NCBI RefSeq assembly: GCF_937958065.1
Contig: NZ_CALFXI010000108.1
Coordinates: 1-28,200 of the forward strand
Direction: 5' to 3'
Length of the DNA: 28,200 nt
From: an uncultured Steroidobacter sp.
GTDB taxonomy: Bacteria > Pseudomonadota > Gammaproteobacteria > Steroidobacterales > Steroidobacteraceae
Shown one piece after another: positions 1 through 7,324 of the stretch. Within the stretch, counting starts at the first letter, position 1. Each line of letters starts with the position of its first letter. The notes under the pieces were generated by a model, which was not told where the DNA came from, searched no databases, and saw only the letters and a program-made list of their open reading frames with translations. The position numbers and the translations under genes are program-made.

Positions 1-187
1 AAATGAGGATGCGCGTTGCAGCTCGCAGCGCGTTAGCGCGTCAAGGGCGAGCGACCCCGACCGTCACGCGACCACTGACCAAATCATGCGGCAGCCATCG
101 ATGCAAAGCCCGCCAACAGTGAAGACGCTTGCGAGTTTCCCGAGACCCCCACCTACGCCCCAGCTCTGCCGTCAGGCTGCGCGCAAC

Positions 188-294
188 GCGAAGCGTCAGC
201 GCGAAGCGTCAGCGCGAAGCGAAACCAGCGACGCCCAACTCCGCCGTGAGGCCCCGGGCAAACGCGAAGCGCCACCGCGAAGCGAAAAGACGAG
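188..294. repeat. Short degenerate GCGAAGCG repeats
   Basis: A 13-base unit, GCGAAGCGTCAGC, is directly repeated at 188-200 and 201-213, followed by a partial unit GCGAAGCG at 214-221. A related pair occurs at 264-276 (GCGAAGCGCCACC) and 277-284 (GCGAAGCG). Looser copies (CAAGCG, AAGCGAAAAG) continue to about 340. There are no regular unique spacers, so this is not a CRISPR array. It may be a decayed tandem repeat or slippage-derived sequence. Confidence 0.6.
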
Positions 295-382
295 CAAGCG
301 AACCGCCCAACTCGCAAACAGACCAAGCGCAAGCGAAAAGCAACGGATATGCAGGATCGGACATAGCGCCCCCACTCCCGCC

Positions 383-406
383 CGTTATATCCTCATGGAT
401 ATCGCG
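383..406. promoter_or_regulatory. Orphan palindrome resembling a ModE-type operator
   Basis: CGTTATAT (383-390) and ATATCGCG (399-406) flank an 8-base centre; the core ATATCC-TCAT-GGATAT (387-402) is a perfect 6-4-6 inverted repeat. ModE operators in enterobacteria are TATAT-rich palindromes with CG at the outer ends, so the resemblance is suggestive. It lies 80-100 bases beyond the stop of the modE-type gene, not in front of any gene visible here. The regulator assignment is inference. Confidence 0.25.
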
Positions 407-487
407 CAGCCGACCGCCACGACAGTCGACGCCCAACAGCGCACCGTGAGTAGCGCGAGGACTCTCAATCGAATGAACGCTGCTCCC

Positions 488-913
488 TCACCGAGACGAC
501 GCTCGCTTCGCCGCCGCCGTGGCCGGCGAACGTTGCGTGCGTGTGATCGGGCGTCTCGTGCCCTCGCGCTGAGTGCTCACCGTCTTGAGCATGGAGCCGA
601 AGTATTTCTCAGCCCGGGCGTTGGTCTCTTTCTCGAACTGCCGATACGCGGTCACAACCGCCTCGCCGAACTCGGTCAGCGTCGTGCCGCCGCCGCCAGT
701 GCCGCCGGTGCTGGTGAGCACCAGCGGCTCGCGGAAGGTTTGATTCAGACTGGCCAGCAACTGCCAGGCGCGGCGATAGCTCATGTCCAGGTCCCGCGCC
801 GCCTGCGACAGCGAGCCGGAATCCCGCATTTTCTCGAGCAACGCTACCTTGCCCGGCCCGATGGCATGGTCGGAATCGAAATCCACACGCAACGTAATCT
901 TCAGCCGGCTCAT
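488..913 (-). CDS. ModE-type molybdate-responsive regulator, DNA-binding domain only
   Basis: A 141-residue winged-helix regulator of the ModE N-terminal (LysR-like HTH) family. Signature blocks are present in order: GPGKVALLEKM, GSLSQAARDLDMSYRRAWQL and the glycine-rich wing TGGTGGGGTTLTEFGEAV. Full-length ModE has two C-terminal TOBE/Mop molybdate-binding domains. Here they are absent, replaced by a short Arg/Ser/Thr-rich tail, so how it senses molybdate (if it does) is not evident. The start at 913 is chosen because GGAG lies at the right distance; the open frame upstream is not conserved-looking. It is divergent from modA with about 80 bases between, fitting control of molybdate uptake. 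TOBE-less ModE-like proteins are common in proteobacteria. The exact regulon is inferred. Confidence 0.85.
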   Translation of the reverse strand: MSRLKITLRVDFDSDHAIGPGKVALLEKMRDSGSLSQAARDLDMSYRRAWQLLASLNQTFREPLVLTSTGGTGGGGTTLTEFGEAVVTAYRQFEKETNARAEKYFGSMLKTVSTQREGTRRPITRTQRSPATAAAKRASSR

Positions 914-993
914 GATGGGTCTCCGCGAGCGAAGCACGAAAGTAACGCAGCGCCGCCCGCGATCCAAGCGCCGGCCGCCATCGAGGTATGAGC

Positions 994-1782
994 ATGATCG
1001 AATCCCTGGCGCGCAGCCTTGCGCAGCTTCTCATCGCAACCCTGCTGCTCGCTCAGAGCGCCACGGCAGCCGACGCTCGACGCGAGCCCTTGATCGTGTT
1101 CGCGGCGGCCTCGCTGACCGACGTGTTGCAGCAGGTCGGGCCGCTGTACACCAGGCAATCCAACGTGCCGGTGAAATTCTCGTTCGCCGCGAGCTCCGCG
1201 CTGGCCAAGCAGATCGAGTCGGGCGCCCGGGCCGACGCCTTCCTGTCGGCCGACCAGGATTGGATGAACTATCTGCAGGAGCGCAAGCTGATCAAGCTCG
1301 ACACGCGCAGCGACCTGCTTGGCAATCGCCTCGTGCTGATCGCGCCGAAGGACAGTAAGGTCACATTGAAACTGCAGCAAGGTGCGCCGTTACTGGCTGC
1401 GCTCGGCCCGAACGGCCGTCTGTCCACCGGCGATCCGGATTCCGTGCCGGTCGGCAAGTACGCCAAGGCCGCGCTCGGCAATCTCGATCTGTGGTCTGCG
1501 ATCGAGCCTCGCCTCGTGCGAGCGGACAACGTTCGCGTCGCGCTCATGTATGTGGCTCGCGGCGAGGCGCCGCTCGGCATCGTGTATGCAACCGATGCCG
1601 CCGTCGAGCCGCAGGTTCGAGTGGTCGACCTGTTCCCGGAGTCATCACACGCCCCCATCTCGTATCCCGTAGCCGCAACCACGAGCGCATCATCCGCGAC
1701 CGCTTCCTTCCTGAAGTTTCTGCGCAGCGACGCCGCTCGCGCCATCTTCACCAAAGTGGGCTTCACCATCCTGGAAGATTAG
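994..1782 (+). CDS. modA: Molybdate ABC transporter, periplasmic binding protein ModA
   Basis: A 262-residue periplasmic solute-binding protein that captures molybdate (and probably tungstate) for ModBC. It begins with a hydrophobic signal peptide ending near SATAADA. The mature protein opens with the ModA blocks VFAAASLTDVL and FAASSALAKQIESGARADAF, whose serines bind the oxyanion, then DPDSVPVGKYAK and YVARGEAPLGIVYATDA. Two in-frame ATGs occur at 988 and 994. GAGG at 983-986 is 7 bases before 994 but only 1 base before 988, so 994 is preferred. Its stop codon overlaps the stop codon of modC on the other strand. Placing modA convergent to modBC, rather than first in a modABC operon, is unusual. 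Function is confident from sequence. Confidence 0.93.
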   Translation: MIESLARSLAQLLIATLLLAQSATAADARREPLIVFAAASLTDVLQQVGPLYTRQSNVPVKFSFAASSALAKQIESGARADAFLSADQDWMNYLQERKLIKLDTRSDLLGNRLVLIAPKDSKVTLKLQQGAPLLAALGPNGRLSTGDPDSVPVGKYAKAALGNLDLWSAIEPRLVRADNVRVALMYVARGEAPLGIVYATDAAVEPQVRVVDLFPESSHAPISYPVAATTSASSATASFLKFLRSDAARAIFTKVGFTILED

Positions 1783-2879
1783 CGGGGCGATCCCTCGACG
1801 AACGCGTGTCCTCGAATCGAAACGGACTTCACCAGTGCCCACACAGGCAAGCCGACGCGCAGGCCCAGGGAAATCGTGGCGGCCCGCGTGACGCGCGACA
1901 GAATCGACGCGCCGCCGATGTCGACATAGACCAGCTCGGCGTCCTCTTCATCTGGAACGATCCGCGCGATCGTTCCCGTCATGATGTTGCGGACGCTGAG
2001 ATTGTCGGGCCGCGACGTCGCGAGAATGATGTCGCGCGCGAGCAGCTGTGCTCGGATGTGAGCACCCGCGCGTGCCGCCCTCAAATTTATCTGTAGCAGG
2101 TTCGATCCGATGCGAACGCTCGCCAGGCCGGTGCTGCTGTCGACCGACTCAACGATACCGTGAACCACCGCGCCGACGGCTTCCGAGCCGACGATGGCCC
2201 GCAACTCCGGATGCAAGCTCACATCGTCCAACGAGCCTTGCGACACGACCTTGCCATGCTCCATCAACACGACATGCGTGGCGAGCCGCAGCACTTCTTC
2301 AAACTGGTGGCTCACATAGATCATGGGAATCGCCAGCTCGTCGCGCAGCTTTTCCAAATACGGCAAGACCTCTTCGCGACGCGCGGCATCGAGCGACGCC
2401 AACGGTTCGTCGAGAATCAGCAGGCGCGGGCTCGTCAACAACGCGCGGCCGAGCGCAACGCGCTGACGCTCGCCCCCTGACAGCTGATGCACTCGCCGCG
2501 ATAGCAGCGGCTCCAGCCCGAGCAGCGGGGCGACCTTGTCGAGCGTGATGCGCGGCGTATCCAGATGCGGCTTCGAGCGCTTCTCGCCGTAGCGCAGGTT
2601 CCCCATCACGTCCAGGTGAGGAAACAATCGCGCATCCTGAAACACGTAACCGATGCGCCGATGCTCGGCGAGCAGCGCTTTGCCGTCTTTGTCGAGCGCC
2701 ATGCCATCGATCACGATGTGCGCCTCGTCCGCAGGCAACAGGCCGGCGACGATGTTCACCAGCGTCGTCTTGCCGCAGCCCGAGCGGCCGAACAGCGCAA
2801 CCACGCCCGGGGATGAAACCTCGATGGCCACGTCGAGGATGAAGCCGTCGCGGCGTTTCTTGGCGCGAATACTGAACAT
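1779..2879 (-). CDS. modC: Molybdate ABC transporter ATP-binding protein ModC
   Basis: A 366-residue ATPase that powers molybdate import with ModB. Walker A GRSGCGKT is at about residues 31-38, the Q-loop glutamine near 81, the ABC signature LSGGERQR near 133-140, Walker B LLILDEP near 153-159 and the switch histidine near 191 (VSHQFEEV). The C-terminal part after about residue 290 matches a TOBE (molybdopterin-binding-like) regulatory domain, as expected for ModC, and the length is typical. It starts 8 bases after the modB stop, with GGGAAGG upstream, so it is translated from the modB transcript. Its TAA shares bases with the TAG of convergent modA, so no terminator fits between them. Confidence 0.94.
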   Translation of the reverse strand: MFSIRAKKRRDGFILDVAIEVSSPGVVALFGRSGCGKTTLVNIVAGLLPADEAHIVIDGMALDKDGKALLAEHRRIGYVFQDARLFPHLDVMGNLRYGEKRSKPHLDTPRITLDKVAPLLGLEPLLSRRVHQLSGGERQRVALGRALLTSPRLLILDEPLASLDAARREEVLPYLEKLRDELAIPMIYVSHQFEEVLRLATHVVLMEHGKVVSQGSLDDVSLHPELRAIVGSEAVGAVVHGIVESVDSSTGLASVRIGSNLLQINLRAARAGAHIRAQLLARDIILATSRPDNLSVRNIMTGTIARIVPDEEDAELVYVDIGGASILSRVTRAATISLGLRVGLPVWALVKSVSIRGHAFVEGSPR

Positions 2880-2887
2880 GCGTCGCG

Positions 2888-3577
2888 CTACCTTCCCAAC
2901 ATCCGGCGCACGCGCCGCGCGATGAATTCAGCCGCGATCAAGCCGAGCAGGCCAAGCGAGAAAGAAATGGTCGCGAGCCGAGCCGCCACAGCATCGCCGC
3001 CCGGGGTCTGCAACGCGGTATAGAGCGCCAGCGGCAGGGTGCGTGTCTCGCCTGGAATGTTTGAAACGAAGGTGATGACCGCGCCGAACTCCCCAAGCCC
3101 CGCCGAGAACGCAGTGACTGCGCCGGCGAGAATGCCGGGCAGCATCAGCGGCAGAGTCACGGAAAAGAAACGGTCCCACGCGCCCGCGCCGAGCGTGCGC
3201 GCCGCATCTTCCAGGCCCGCATCGATCCCCTCGAGCGAGATCCGAATGGCTCGCACCATCAATGGAAAGCTCATGACCGCGGTGGCCAGCGCCGCGCCCG
3301 CGCTGGTAAAGACGAGCTGGATGCCAAAGTGCGCGTATAGCCAGCCGCCGATGGGGCCGCGCATTCCAAACAACAGCAGCAGCACATAGCCCACCACGAC
3401 CGGCGGCAACACCAGCGGCAGATGCACGAATGCATCGAGTAGCAGCCGGCCATGCAATCTGCGCCGGGTCAGCAGCCAGGCCACGAGAATCGCCAGCGGC
3501 AGGCTGAACAGCACGCTGCGCAGGGCGATCGACAGGCTCAGGCGGACGGCGTCCACCTCGGCGGCGGTGAGCATCAT
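2888..3577 (-). CDS. modB: Molybdate ABC transporter permease ModB
   Basis: A 229-residue inner-membrane permease with several hydrophobic helices, starting MMLTAAEVDAVRLSLSIALR, a typical ModB N-terminus. The cytoplasmic EAA loop that contacts ModC is visible as LEDAARTLGAGAWDRF followed by TLPLMLPGILAG. The long open frame upstream (to 4066) is antisense to a small secreted-protein gene and is not part of this protein. The start is one of two adjacent ATGs (3577 or 3574). There is no Shine-Dalgarno. Instead TATACT lies exactly six bases before the first ATG, which would put a transcription start at the ATG itself. It is first in a modB-modC operon. Confidence 0.93.
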   Translation of the reverse strand: MMLTAAEVDAVRLSLSIALRSVLFSLPLAILVAWLLTRRRLHGRLLLDAFVHLPLVLPPVVVGYVLLLLFGMRGPIGGWLYAHFGIQLVFTSAGAALATAVMSFPLMVRAIRISLEGIDAGLEDAARTLGAGAWDRFFSVTLPLMLPGILAGAVTAFSAGLGEFGAVITFVSNIPGETRTLPLALYTALQTPGGDAVAARLATISFSLGLLGLIAAEFIARRVRRMLGR

Positions 3578-3583
3578 CGCGAC

Positions 3584-3589
3584 AGTATA
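3584..3589 (-). promoter_or_regulatory. -10-like TATACT six bases before modB ATG (possible leaderless start)
   Basis: Read on the minus strand, TATACT is followed by GTCGCG and then ATG, so the expected +1 coincides with the A of the start codon. No purine-rich ribosome site is present between. The -35 region is weak (no good TTGACA match at 16-18 bases). This is a sequence-pattern inference. Confidence 0.35.
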
Positions 3590-3643
3590 GAGGAGCCGCG
3601 ATCGTCGACGTTTTGAGCATAGCCAAGCGCCGTCGCCGCGCCT

Positions 3644-3649
3644 TAATAT
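3644..3649 (+). promoter_or_regulatory. Weak -10 candidate TAATAT before first secreted-protein gene
   Basis: TAATAT stands out in GC-rich surroundings 27 bases before the ATG at 3677 and would give a leader of about 20 bases carrying the GGAGGA ribosome site. No convincing -35 element lies 16-18 bases upstream, so an activator or another sigma factor could be involved. Confidence 0.25.
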
Positions 3650-3676
3650 GCTGCGGTCTCTGCTGGAGGATTCGTC

Positions 3677-4048
3677 ATGATCAAAACCGTCATCACCGCA
3701 ACGCTGCTGGCCAGCCTCGCTGTCGCCACCGCCAGCGCGGAGTGCACGTATCCGAAGGCGCCGACCGGCCTGCCCGACGGGGCGACCGCCACCCAGGATC
3801 AGATGGTCACCGGCATGAAGACCATCAAGGAATACAACAGCCAGGTCACGAATTATCTGAGCTGCCTGGAAAGCGAAATGAACACCCGCATCGAGGCCGC
3901 CGGCCCCGAGGCGCCGGCCGAGCAGGTCGAGCAGATCAAGGCCATCCACACCAAGCGGCACAACGCCGCCGTCGAAGAGCTGGAGGCCACCGCGGCCCGC
4001 TTCAACGAGCAGGTGAAAGTGTTCAAGGCGCGCGAAAAGAAGAGCTGA
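3677..4048 (+). CDS. Small secreted protein, tandem paralogue 1 (unknown function)
   Basis: A 123-residue protein I do not recognise as a named family. Residues 1-21 are a clear Sec signal peptide ending ATASA, so the mature form starts ECTYPKAP and is periplasmic or secreted. It has two cysteines (C23, C63), 40 residues apart, likely a disulfide. The rest is hydrophilic and predicted helical, with the block HNAAVEELEATAARFNEQV near the C-terminus. A strong ribosome site, GGAGGA, lies six bases before the ATG. The next gene (4318) is a diverged copy with the same cysteine spacing and motifs. It sits between molybdate transport and cofactor genes, but nothing in the sequence ties it to molybdenum. 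Confidence 0.82.
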   Translation: MIKTVITATLLASLAVATASAECTYPKAPTGLPDGATATQDQMVTGMKTIKEYNSQVTNYLSCLESEMNTRIEAAGPEAPAEQVEQIKAIHTKRHNAAVEELEATAARFNEQVKVFKAREKKS

Positions 4049-4053
4049 TGGGC

Positions 4054-4091
4054 CGTGCCGGGGCACGTACTTATGTGAACCTGCGTGCCCC
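4054..4091 (+). terminator. Hairpin with two mutually exclusive folds after secreted paralogue 1
   Basis: GGGGCACG (4060-4067) pairs perfectly with CGTGCCCC (4084-4091) across a 16-base loop, 12 bases after the stop codon. The same GGCACG can instead pair with CGTGCC at 4054-4059 in a tight two-base-loop hairpin. There is no U-run, so this may be a transcript 3'-end stabiliser, a weak terminator or an attenuator-like switch ahead of the second paralogue. Confidence 0.4.
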
Positions 4092-4317
4092 GACGGCTAA
4101 CCCCCGACCCACCCGTTAGGGCTTTGCATGAGCCCATCCCGCGCCTCGCGCGGCGACCCATTTCACGTTTTCCAGTGAACCCCTCGGAGCAGTGCGACCG
4201 CCGTCGCAGTTGTGCGAGGTCTCCGGAAATCGACCCTTAAGCGAACGCTCCCAGGGCCGATGCCCGCTGTGTCCGCCGTTATATCGGCTCGCTCACGGAT
4301 CAGCTGGAGAGAAGATA

Positions 4318-4668
4318 ATGAATCGCAAGTTGCTCACCATCGGCGCTGCTTTCGCCCTCGCCTTTGGCGTGGCTACCGCCCAGGCCGAATGCGCCTTCCC
4401 GAAAGCCCCGGCCACCATCCCGGACGGCAAGACCGCCTCGGAGCAGGAAATGGTCGCCGCCATGCAGGCTTTCAAAGCCTACAACGACGCAGTGAACGCG
4501 TTCGGCGCCTGCCTGGAAGAGGAGACCAAGAGCAAGGCCGCCGGCACGGCGCAGCTGATGCAGCTGAAGACCATGCAGACCAAGAAGCACAACGCCGCCA
4601 TCGACGAGCTGCAGGCCAAGGCCAAGCTGTTCAACGAGCAGGTGCGTGTGTTCAAGGCGCGCAGCTAA
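4318..4668 (+). CDS. Small secreted protein, tandem paralogue 2 (unknown function)
   Basis: A 116-residue homologue of the preceding secreted protein. Its signal peptide ends ATAQA and the mature protein starts ECAFPKAP. The cysteines (C25, C65) keep the same 40-residue offset. Shared blocks include PKAP, PDG, a KAYN/KEYN motif, CLEEE/CLESE, and a C-terminal KHNAAIDELQAKAKLFNEQ followed by VRVFKAR. The start is set by GGAGAG at 4306-4311; an open frame upstream to 4192 lacks a ribosome site and would bury the signal peptide. It is separated from paralogue 1 by 269 bases with its own possible promoter sequence (TTATAT near 4279), so the copies may be expressed separately. Function unknown. Confidence 0.82.
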   Translation: MNRKLLTIGAAFALAFGVATAQAECAFPKAPATIPDGKTASEQEMVAAMQAFKAYNDAVNAFGACLEEETKSKAAGTAQLMQLKTMQTKKHNAAIDELQAKAKLFNEQVRVFKARS

Positions 4669-5053
4669 CCGTTCGTTGCGGAACCGCCAGGGCGCATTCC
4701 GGGCAATAGGCCGATCGGTTCGACAGGCCGGGCGCCTGCGGCGCCGCTGGATTGATGTGCCAACGGCAAGGCAGGCCAAAGGCCAGGGAATGGAGCGAAT
4801 CAGCCGCTCCATGGGGACGCTACGGACCAGTTTCCCCGCTTGCGCGGATGTGGATCCAAGGAGTCAGGCGGCCCATCCCGCATCTTTGCTGTTCCATGAC
4901 GCCGGATCGGGGCGCCTGCCCCGCCCGTACCGACGTATACCTTCAGGGACCGGGGTAGCCCGAGCTTGACGTGGGCTGGCGCGGGCTTGCCCAATCGTGC
5001 GTCATTTCCGACCGGATATAGCCCTTCCCGATGGCTCGTGACACACTTTCCCC
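4669..5053. other. 385-base intergenic region before moeA
   Basis: No convincing coding frame. It contains a perfect stem TGGAGCG-AATCAGC-CGCTCCA (4791-4811), a self-complementary GGCGCC-TGC-GGCGCC element near 4731-4745, and an AGCCC...GGGCT pair near 4957-4977. A short AT-richer patch GGATATAG (about 5017-5024) precedes moeA by about 30 bases and could be a -10 region, without a clear -35. This is where a cofactor-responsive leader for the Moco operon would lie, but I could not match the known Moco RNA motif by eye. Confidence 0.45.
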
Positions 5054-6265
5054 GTGTCCAGCCGCCTGCCCTCACCCGCTGAAGCCGAAGCCGCGATTCG
5101 TCAGCATGCGACGCTGCTGCCGGCCGTGCATCTGCCCCTGACCGAGCTGTCGGGCGCGGTGCTGCGCGAATCGGTCACCTCCACTCGCGATCAGCCGCCG
5201 TTCGACCGGGTCACGATGGACGGCATCGCGTTCTCGTTCGAGAGCTGGCAGAACGGCCGCAACAGTTTCCGGATCGCCGGCACCCAAGCCGCCGGCGCGG
5301 CGCCGCTGACATCGCGCGAGCCTGGCGACTGCATCGAAGTGATGACGGGCGCGATGCTTCCGATCGGCTGCGATTGTGTCGTCCCCGTCGAGAACATCGA
5401 TGTGAGCGATGGCGTCGCGCAACTGCGCGATGACGCGCCCGCACCCGTGCGTAACCTCAATATCCACAATCGCGGCATCGACTCGCGTCGCGGCGATTTG
5501 CTGTTGCCGTCGGGCTGCCGCCTTGGGCCCGCCGAAGTTGCCGTGATCGCTTCGAATGGCCAAACGCATGCGCTGGTTTCCAGGCCGCCGCGCATCGTCG
5601 TGATCTCCACGGGCGACGAACTGGTCGAGCCCGGCCAGCCGCTGCAGGATTGGCAGATCTCGCGCTCCAACGTCTATGCCGTGCTCGCCTCGCTGCGACG
5701 ACACGGATATGCGGCGCTGTCGCACGATCATGTGCCGGACGACCTGCCCAAGTTACGCGAGCGTCTGCGCTCTCATCTCGCGGCCAACGACGTGATGATT
5801 CTGAGCGGCGGCGTGTCGATGGGCCGATTCGATTACGTTCCGCAGGTGCTGCAGGAACTGGGCGTGCGCATGATCTTCCACAAAGTCGCGCAGCGCCCGG
5901 GCAAACCGTTGTGGTTCGGCGTAGGCAGCGGCGGACAGACCGTGTACGCCTTGCCCGGCAATCCGGTCTCGACGCTGGTTTGCCTGACTCGCTATGTTCT
6001 GCCGGGACTGCAAGCGGCCCAGGGTGCCACGCCGATCGCTGTTGAAACGGTGTCGCTTGCCCAAAGCTACGAAGTGAAACCCGCACTCGCGGTATTCCTG
6101 CCCGTGACGCTCACGCACACCGTCGCTGGACAGTCCGCCATGCCGCATCCGACGCGCGGCTCGGGCGATTTCACGTCGCTGGTCGGCACGGTCGGATTCG
6201 TGGAACTGCCACCTGGGCCGCGAGTCGTTATGGAAGACGCGTCGTTGCCTCTTTATCGCTGGTAG
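5054..6265 (+). CDS. moeA: Molybdopterin molybdenumtransferase MoeA
   Basis: A 403-residue enzyme that inserts molybdate into adenylylated molybdopterin to give active molybdenum cofactor in the cytosol. It shows the MoeA blocks in order: VTMDGIAF, CIEVMTGAMLPIGCDCVVPV, RGIDSRRGDLLLPSG, VVISTGDELVEPG, ILSGGVSMGRFDYV and RPGKPLWFGV followed by ALPGNPVSTLVC. Length is normal, with the C-terminal domain IV ending near LPLYRW. The start is a GTG (5054) with only a weak ribosome site. It is the first gene of a tight operon; moaA follows after five bases. No mogA/moaB, which supplies the adenylylated substrate, is in the window. Confidence 0.95.
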   Translation: MSSRLPSPAEAEAAIRQHATLLPAVHLPLTELSGAVLRESVTSTRDQPPFDRVTMDGIAFSFESWQNGRNSFRIAGTQAAGAAPLTSREPGDCIEVMTGAMLPIGCDCVVPVENIDVSDGVAQLRDDAPAPVRNLNIHNRGIDSRRGDLLLPSGCRLGPAEVAVIASNGQTHALVSRPPRIVVISTGDELVEPGQPLQDWQISRSNVYAVLASLRRHGYAALSHDHVPDDLPKLRERLRSHLAANDVMILSGGVSMGRFDYVPQVLQELGVRMIFHKVAQRPGKPLWFGVGSGGQTVYALPGNPVSTLVCLTRYVLPGLQAAQGATPIAVETVSLAQSYEVKPALAVFLPVTLTHTVAGQSAMPHPTRGSGDFTSLVGTVGFVELPPGPRVVMEDASLPLYRW

Positions 6266-6270
6266 CCCGA

Positions 6271-7320
6271 ATGCCATCCACCGTCACAGAACTGCCCGTG
6301 AAGCAGCGCCCGCACGACCTGCTGGGCCGTCCGCTGCACGACCTGCGGATCTCGGTGATGGACCGCTGCAACTTCCGCTGCCCGTACTGCATGCCCAAGG
6401 AAACGTTCCACGAGAACTATCGTTTCCTGAAGTCCAGCGAGCGCCTGTCGTTCGAGGAGATCACGCGACTGACGCGGCTGTTCGTCGAAATGGGCGTGAA
6501 GAAAGTGCGCCTCACTGGCGGCGAGCCGCTGCTGCGTTCGAACCTGGCGGATCTGGTGGGCGACCTCACCGCGATCGAAGGCGTGCAGGATGTGGCATTG
6601 ACCACCAACGGCGTGCTGCTCGCTCAGCACGCGGTCGAGCTGAAAGCCAACGGCCTGCACCGGATCACCGTCAGCCTGGACACGACCGATCCGGCGATCT
6701 TCAAACAGATGAGCGGCGGGATGGGCGAGCTGGACCGCGTGCTCGACGGCATTCGCGCCGCGCAGGAGGCGGGCCTTGCGCCGATCAAGATCAACTCGGT
6801 GATCGAGCGCGGCTTAAACGATCACACGGCGCTGGATCTGATCGAGCGCTTCCGCGGCAGCGGCGTGATCGTGCGCTTCATCGAATATATGGATGTGGGC
6901 AATCGCAACCACTGGAGCCTGGAGCGCGTCGTTCCTTCACGCGAGCTGGTGGCGCGCATCAACGAGCGCTGGCCGCTGCACCCGGTCGATCCGAATTATC
7001 GCGGCGAGGTCGCCGAGCGTTACGCGTTCGACGACGGGCTCGGCGAGGTCGGGTTCATTTCCTCGATCACCAATCCGTTCTGCGGCGACTGCACGCGAGC
7101 GCGGCTGTCGTCGGAAGGCGTGTTCTATACTTGCTTGTTCGCGCGCTCCGGCGTGGATCTGCGGACACCTTTGCGCCAGGGCGCGCCGGATGTGGAGCTG
7201 CGCGAGTTGATCTCGAACACGTGGCTGAAGCGCGGCGATCGTTACAGCGAGGCCCGCGCAACGCTACCAAATGGCGAGCAGCCGTTGCGCAAGATCGAGA
7301 TGTATTACATCGGTGGCTGA
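6271..7320 (+). CDS. moaA: GTP 3',8-cyclase MoaA (radical SAM)
   Basis: A 349-residue radical SAM enzyme that, with MoaC, turns GTP into cyclic pyranopterin monophosphate, the first step of molybdenum cofactor synthesis. The N-terminal cluster motif CNFRCPYC gives cysteines 33, 37 and 40; GGEP follows at 83-86. The second, substrate-binding cluster has C271, C274 and C288 in NPFCGDCTRARLSSEGVFY. The protein ends in GG, the C-terminal pair known to be needed for MoaA activity. Start and length fit the family. It lies five bases after moeA and four before moaC. Confidence 0.97.
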   Translation: MPSTVTELPVKQRPHDLLGRPLHDLRISVMDRCNFRCPYCMPKETFHENYRFLKSSERLSFEEITRLTRLFVEMGVKKVRLTGGEPLLRSNLADLVGDLTAIEGVQDVALTTNGVLLAQHAVELKANGLHRITVSLDTTDPAIFKQMSGGMGELDRVLDGIRAAQEAGLAPIKINSVIERGLNDHTALDLIERFRGSGVIVRFIEYMDVGNRNHWSLERVVPSRELVARINERWPLHPVDPNYRGEVAERYAFDDGLGEVGFISSITNPFCGDCTRARLSSEGVFYTCLFARSGVDLRTPLRQGAPDVELRELISNTWLKRGDRYSEARATLPNGEQPLRKIEMYYIGG

Positions 7321-7324
7321 CTGG

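Larger units (their letters stand above)
1..487. other. Non-coding leader region of the window
   Basis: No open frame here looks like a protein; the frames that are open give low-complexity Arg/Ala/Ser-rich translations typical of shadow frames in GC-rich DNA. The stretch holds short degenerate repeats built on GCGAAGCG (188-294), a loosely repeated GACGCCCAAC...CCGTGAG segment (about 228-250 and 426-451), and an ATATCC/GGATAT palindrome (387-402). It lies downstream of the minus-strand modE-type gene. A gene lying left of the window and reading leftward could have its promoter here; I cannot see it. Confidence 0.6.

Noticed and set aside
188..294. Repeats considered as a CRISPR array
   Set aside because: Units of 13 bases or less, directly abutting, no unique spacers, no cas genes.
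86..991. Open frames of up to 301 codons across the left end
   Set aside because: Arg/Ala/Pro-rich translation without motifs, running over repeats and antisense to the modE-type gene; typical shadow frames of GC-rich DNA.
3578..4066. N-terminal extension of modB to 392 codons
   Set aside because: The extension is antisense to the secreted-protein gene; ModB homology begins at MMLTAAEV.
4669..5053. Moco riboswitch before moeA
   Set aside because: Looked for the conserved motif by eye and could not match it; left as an open question rather than annotated.
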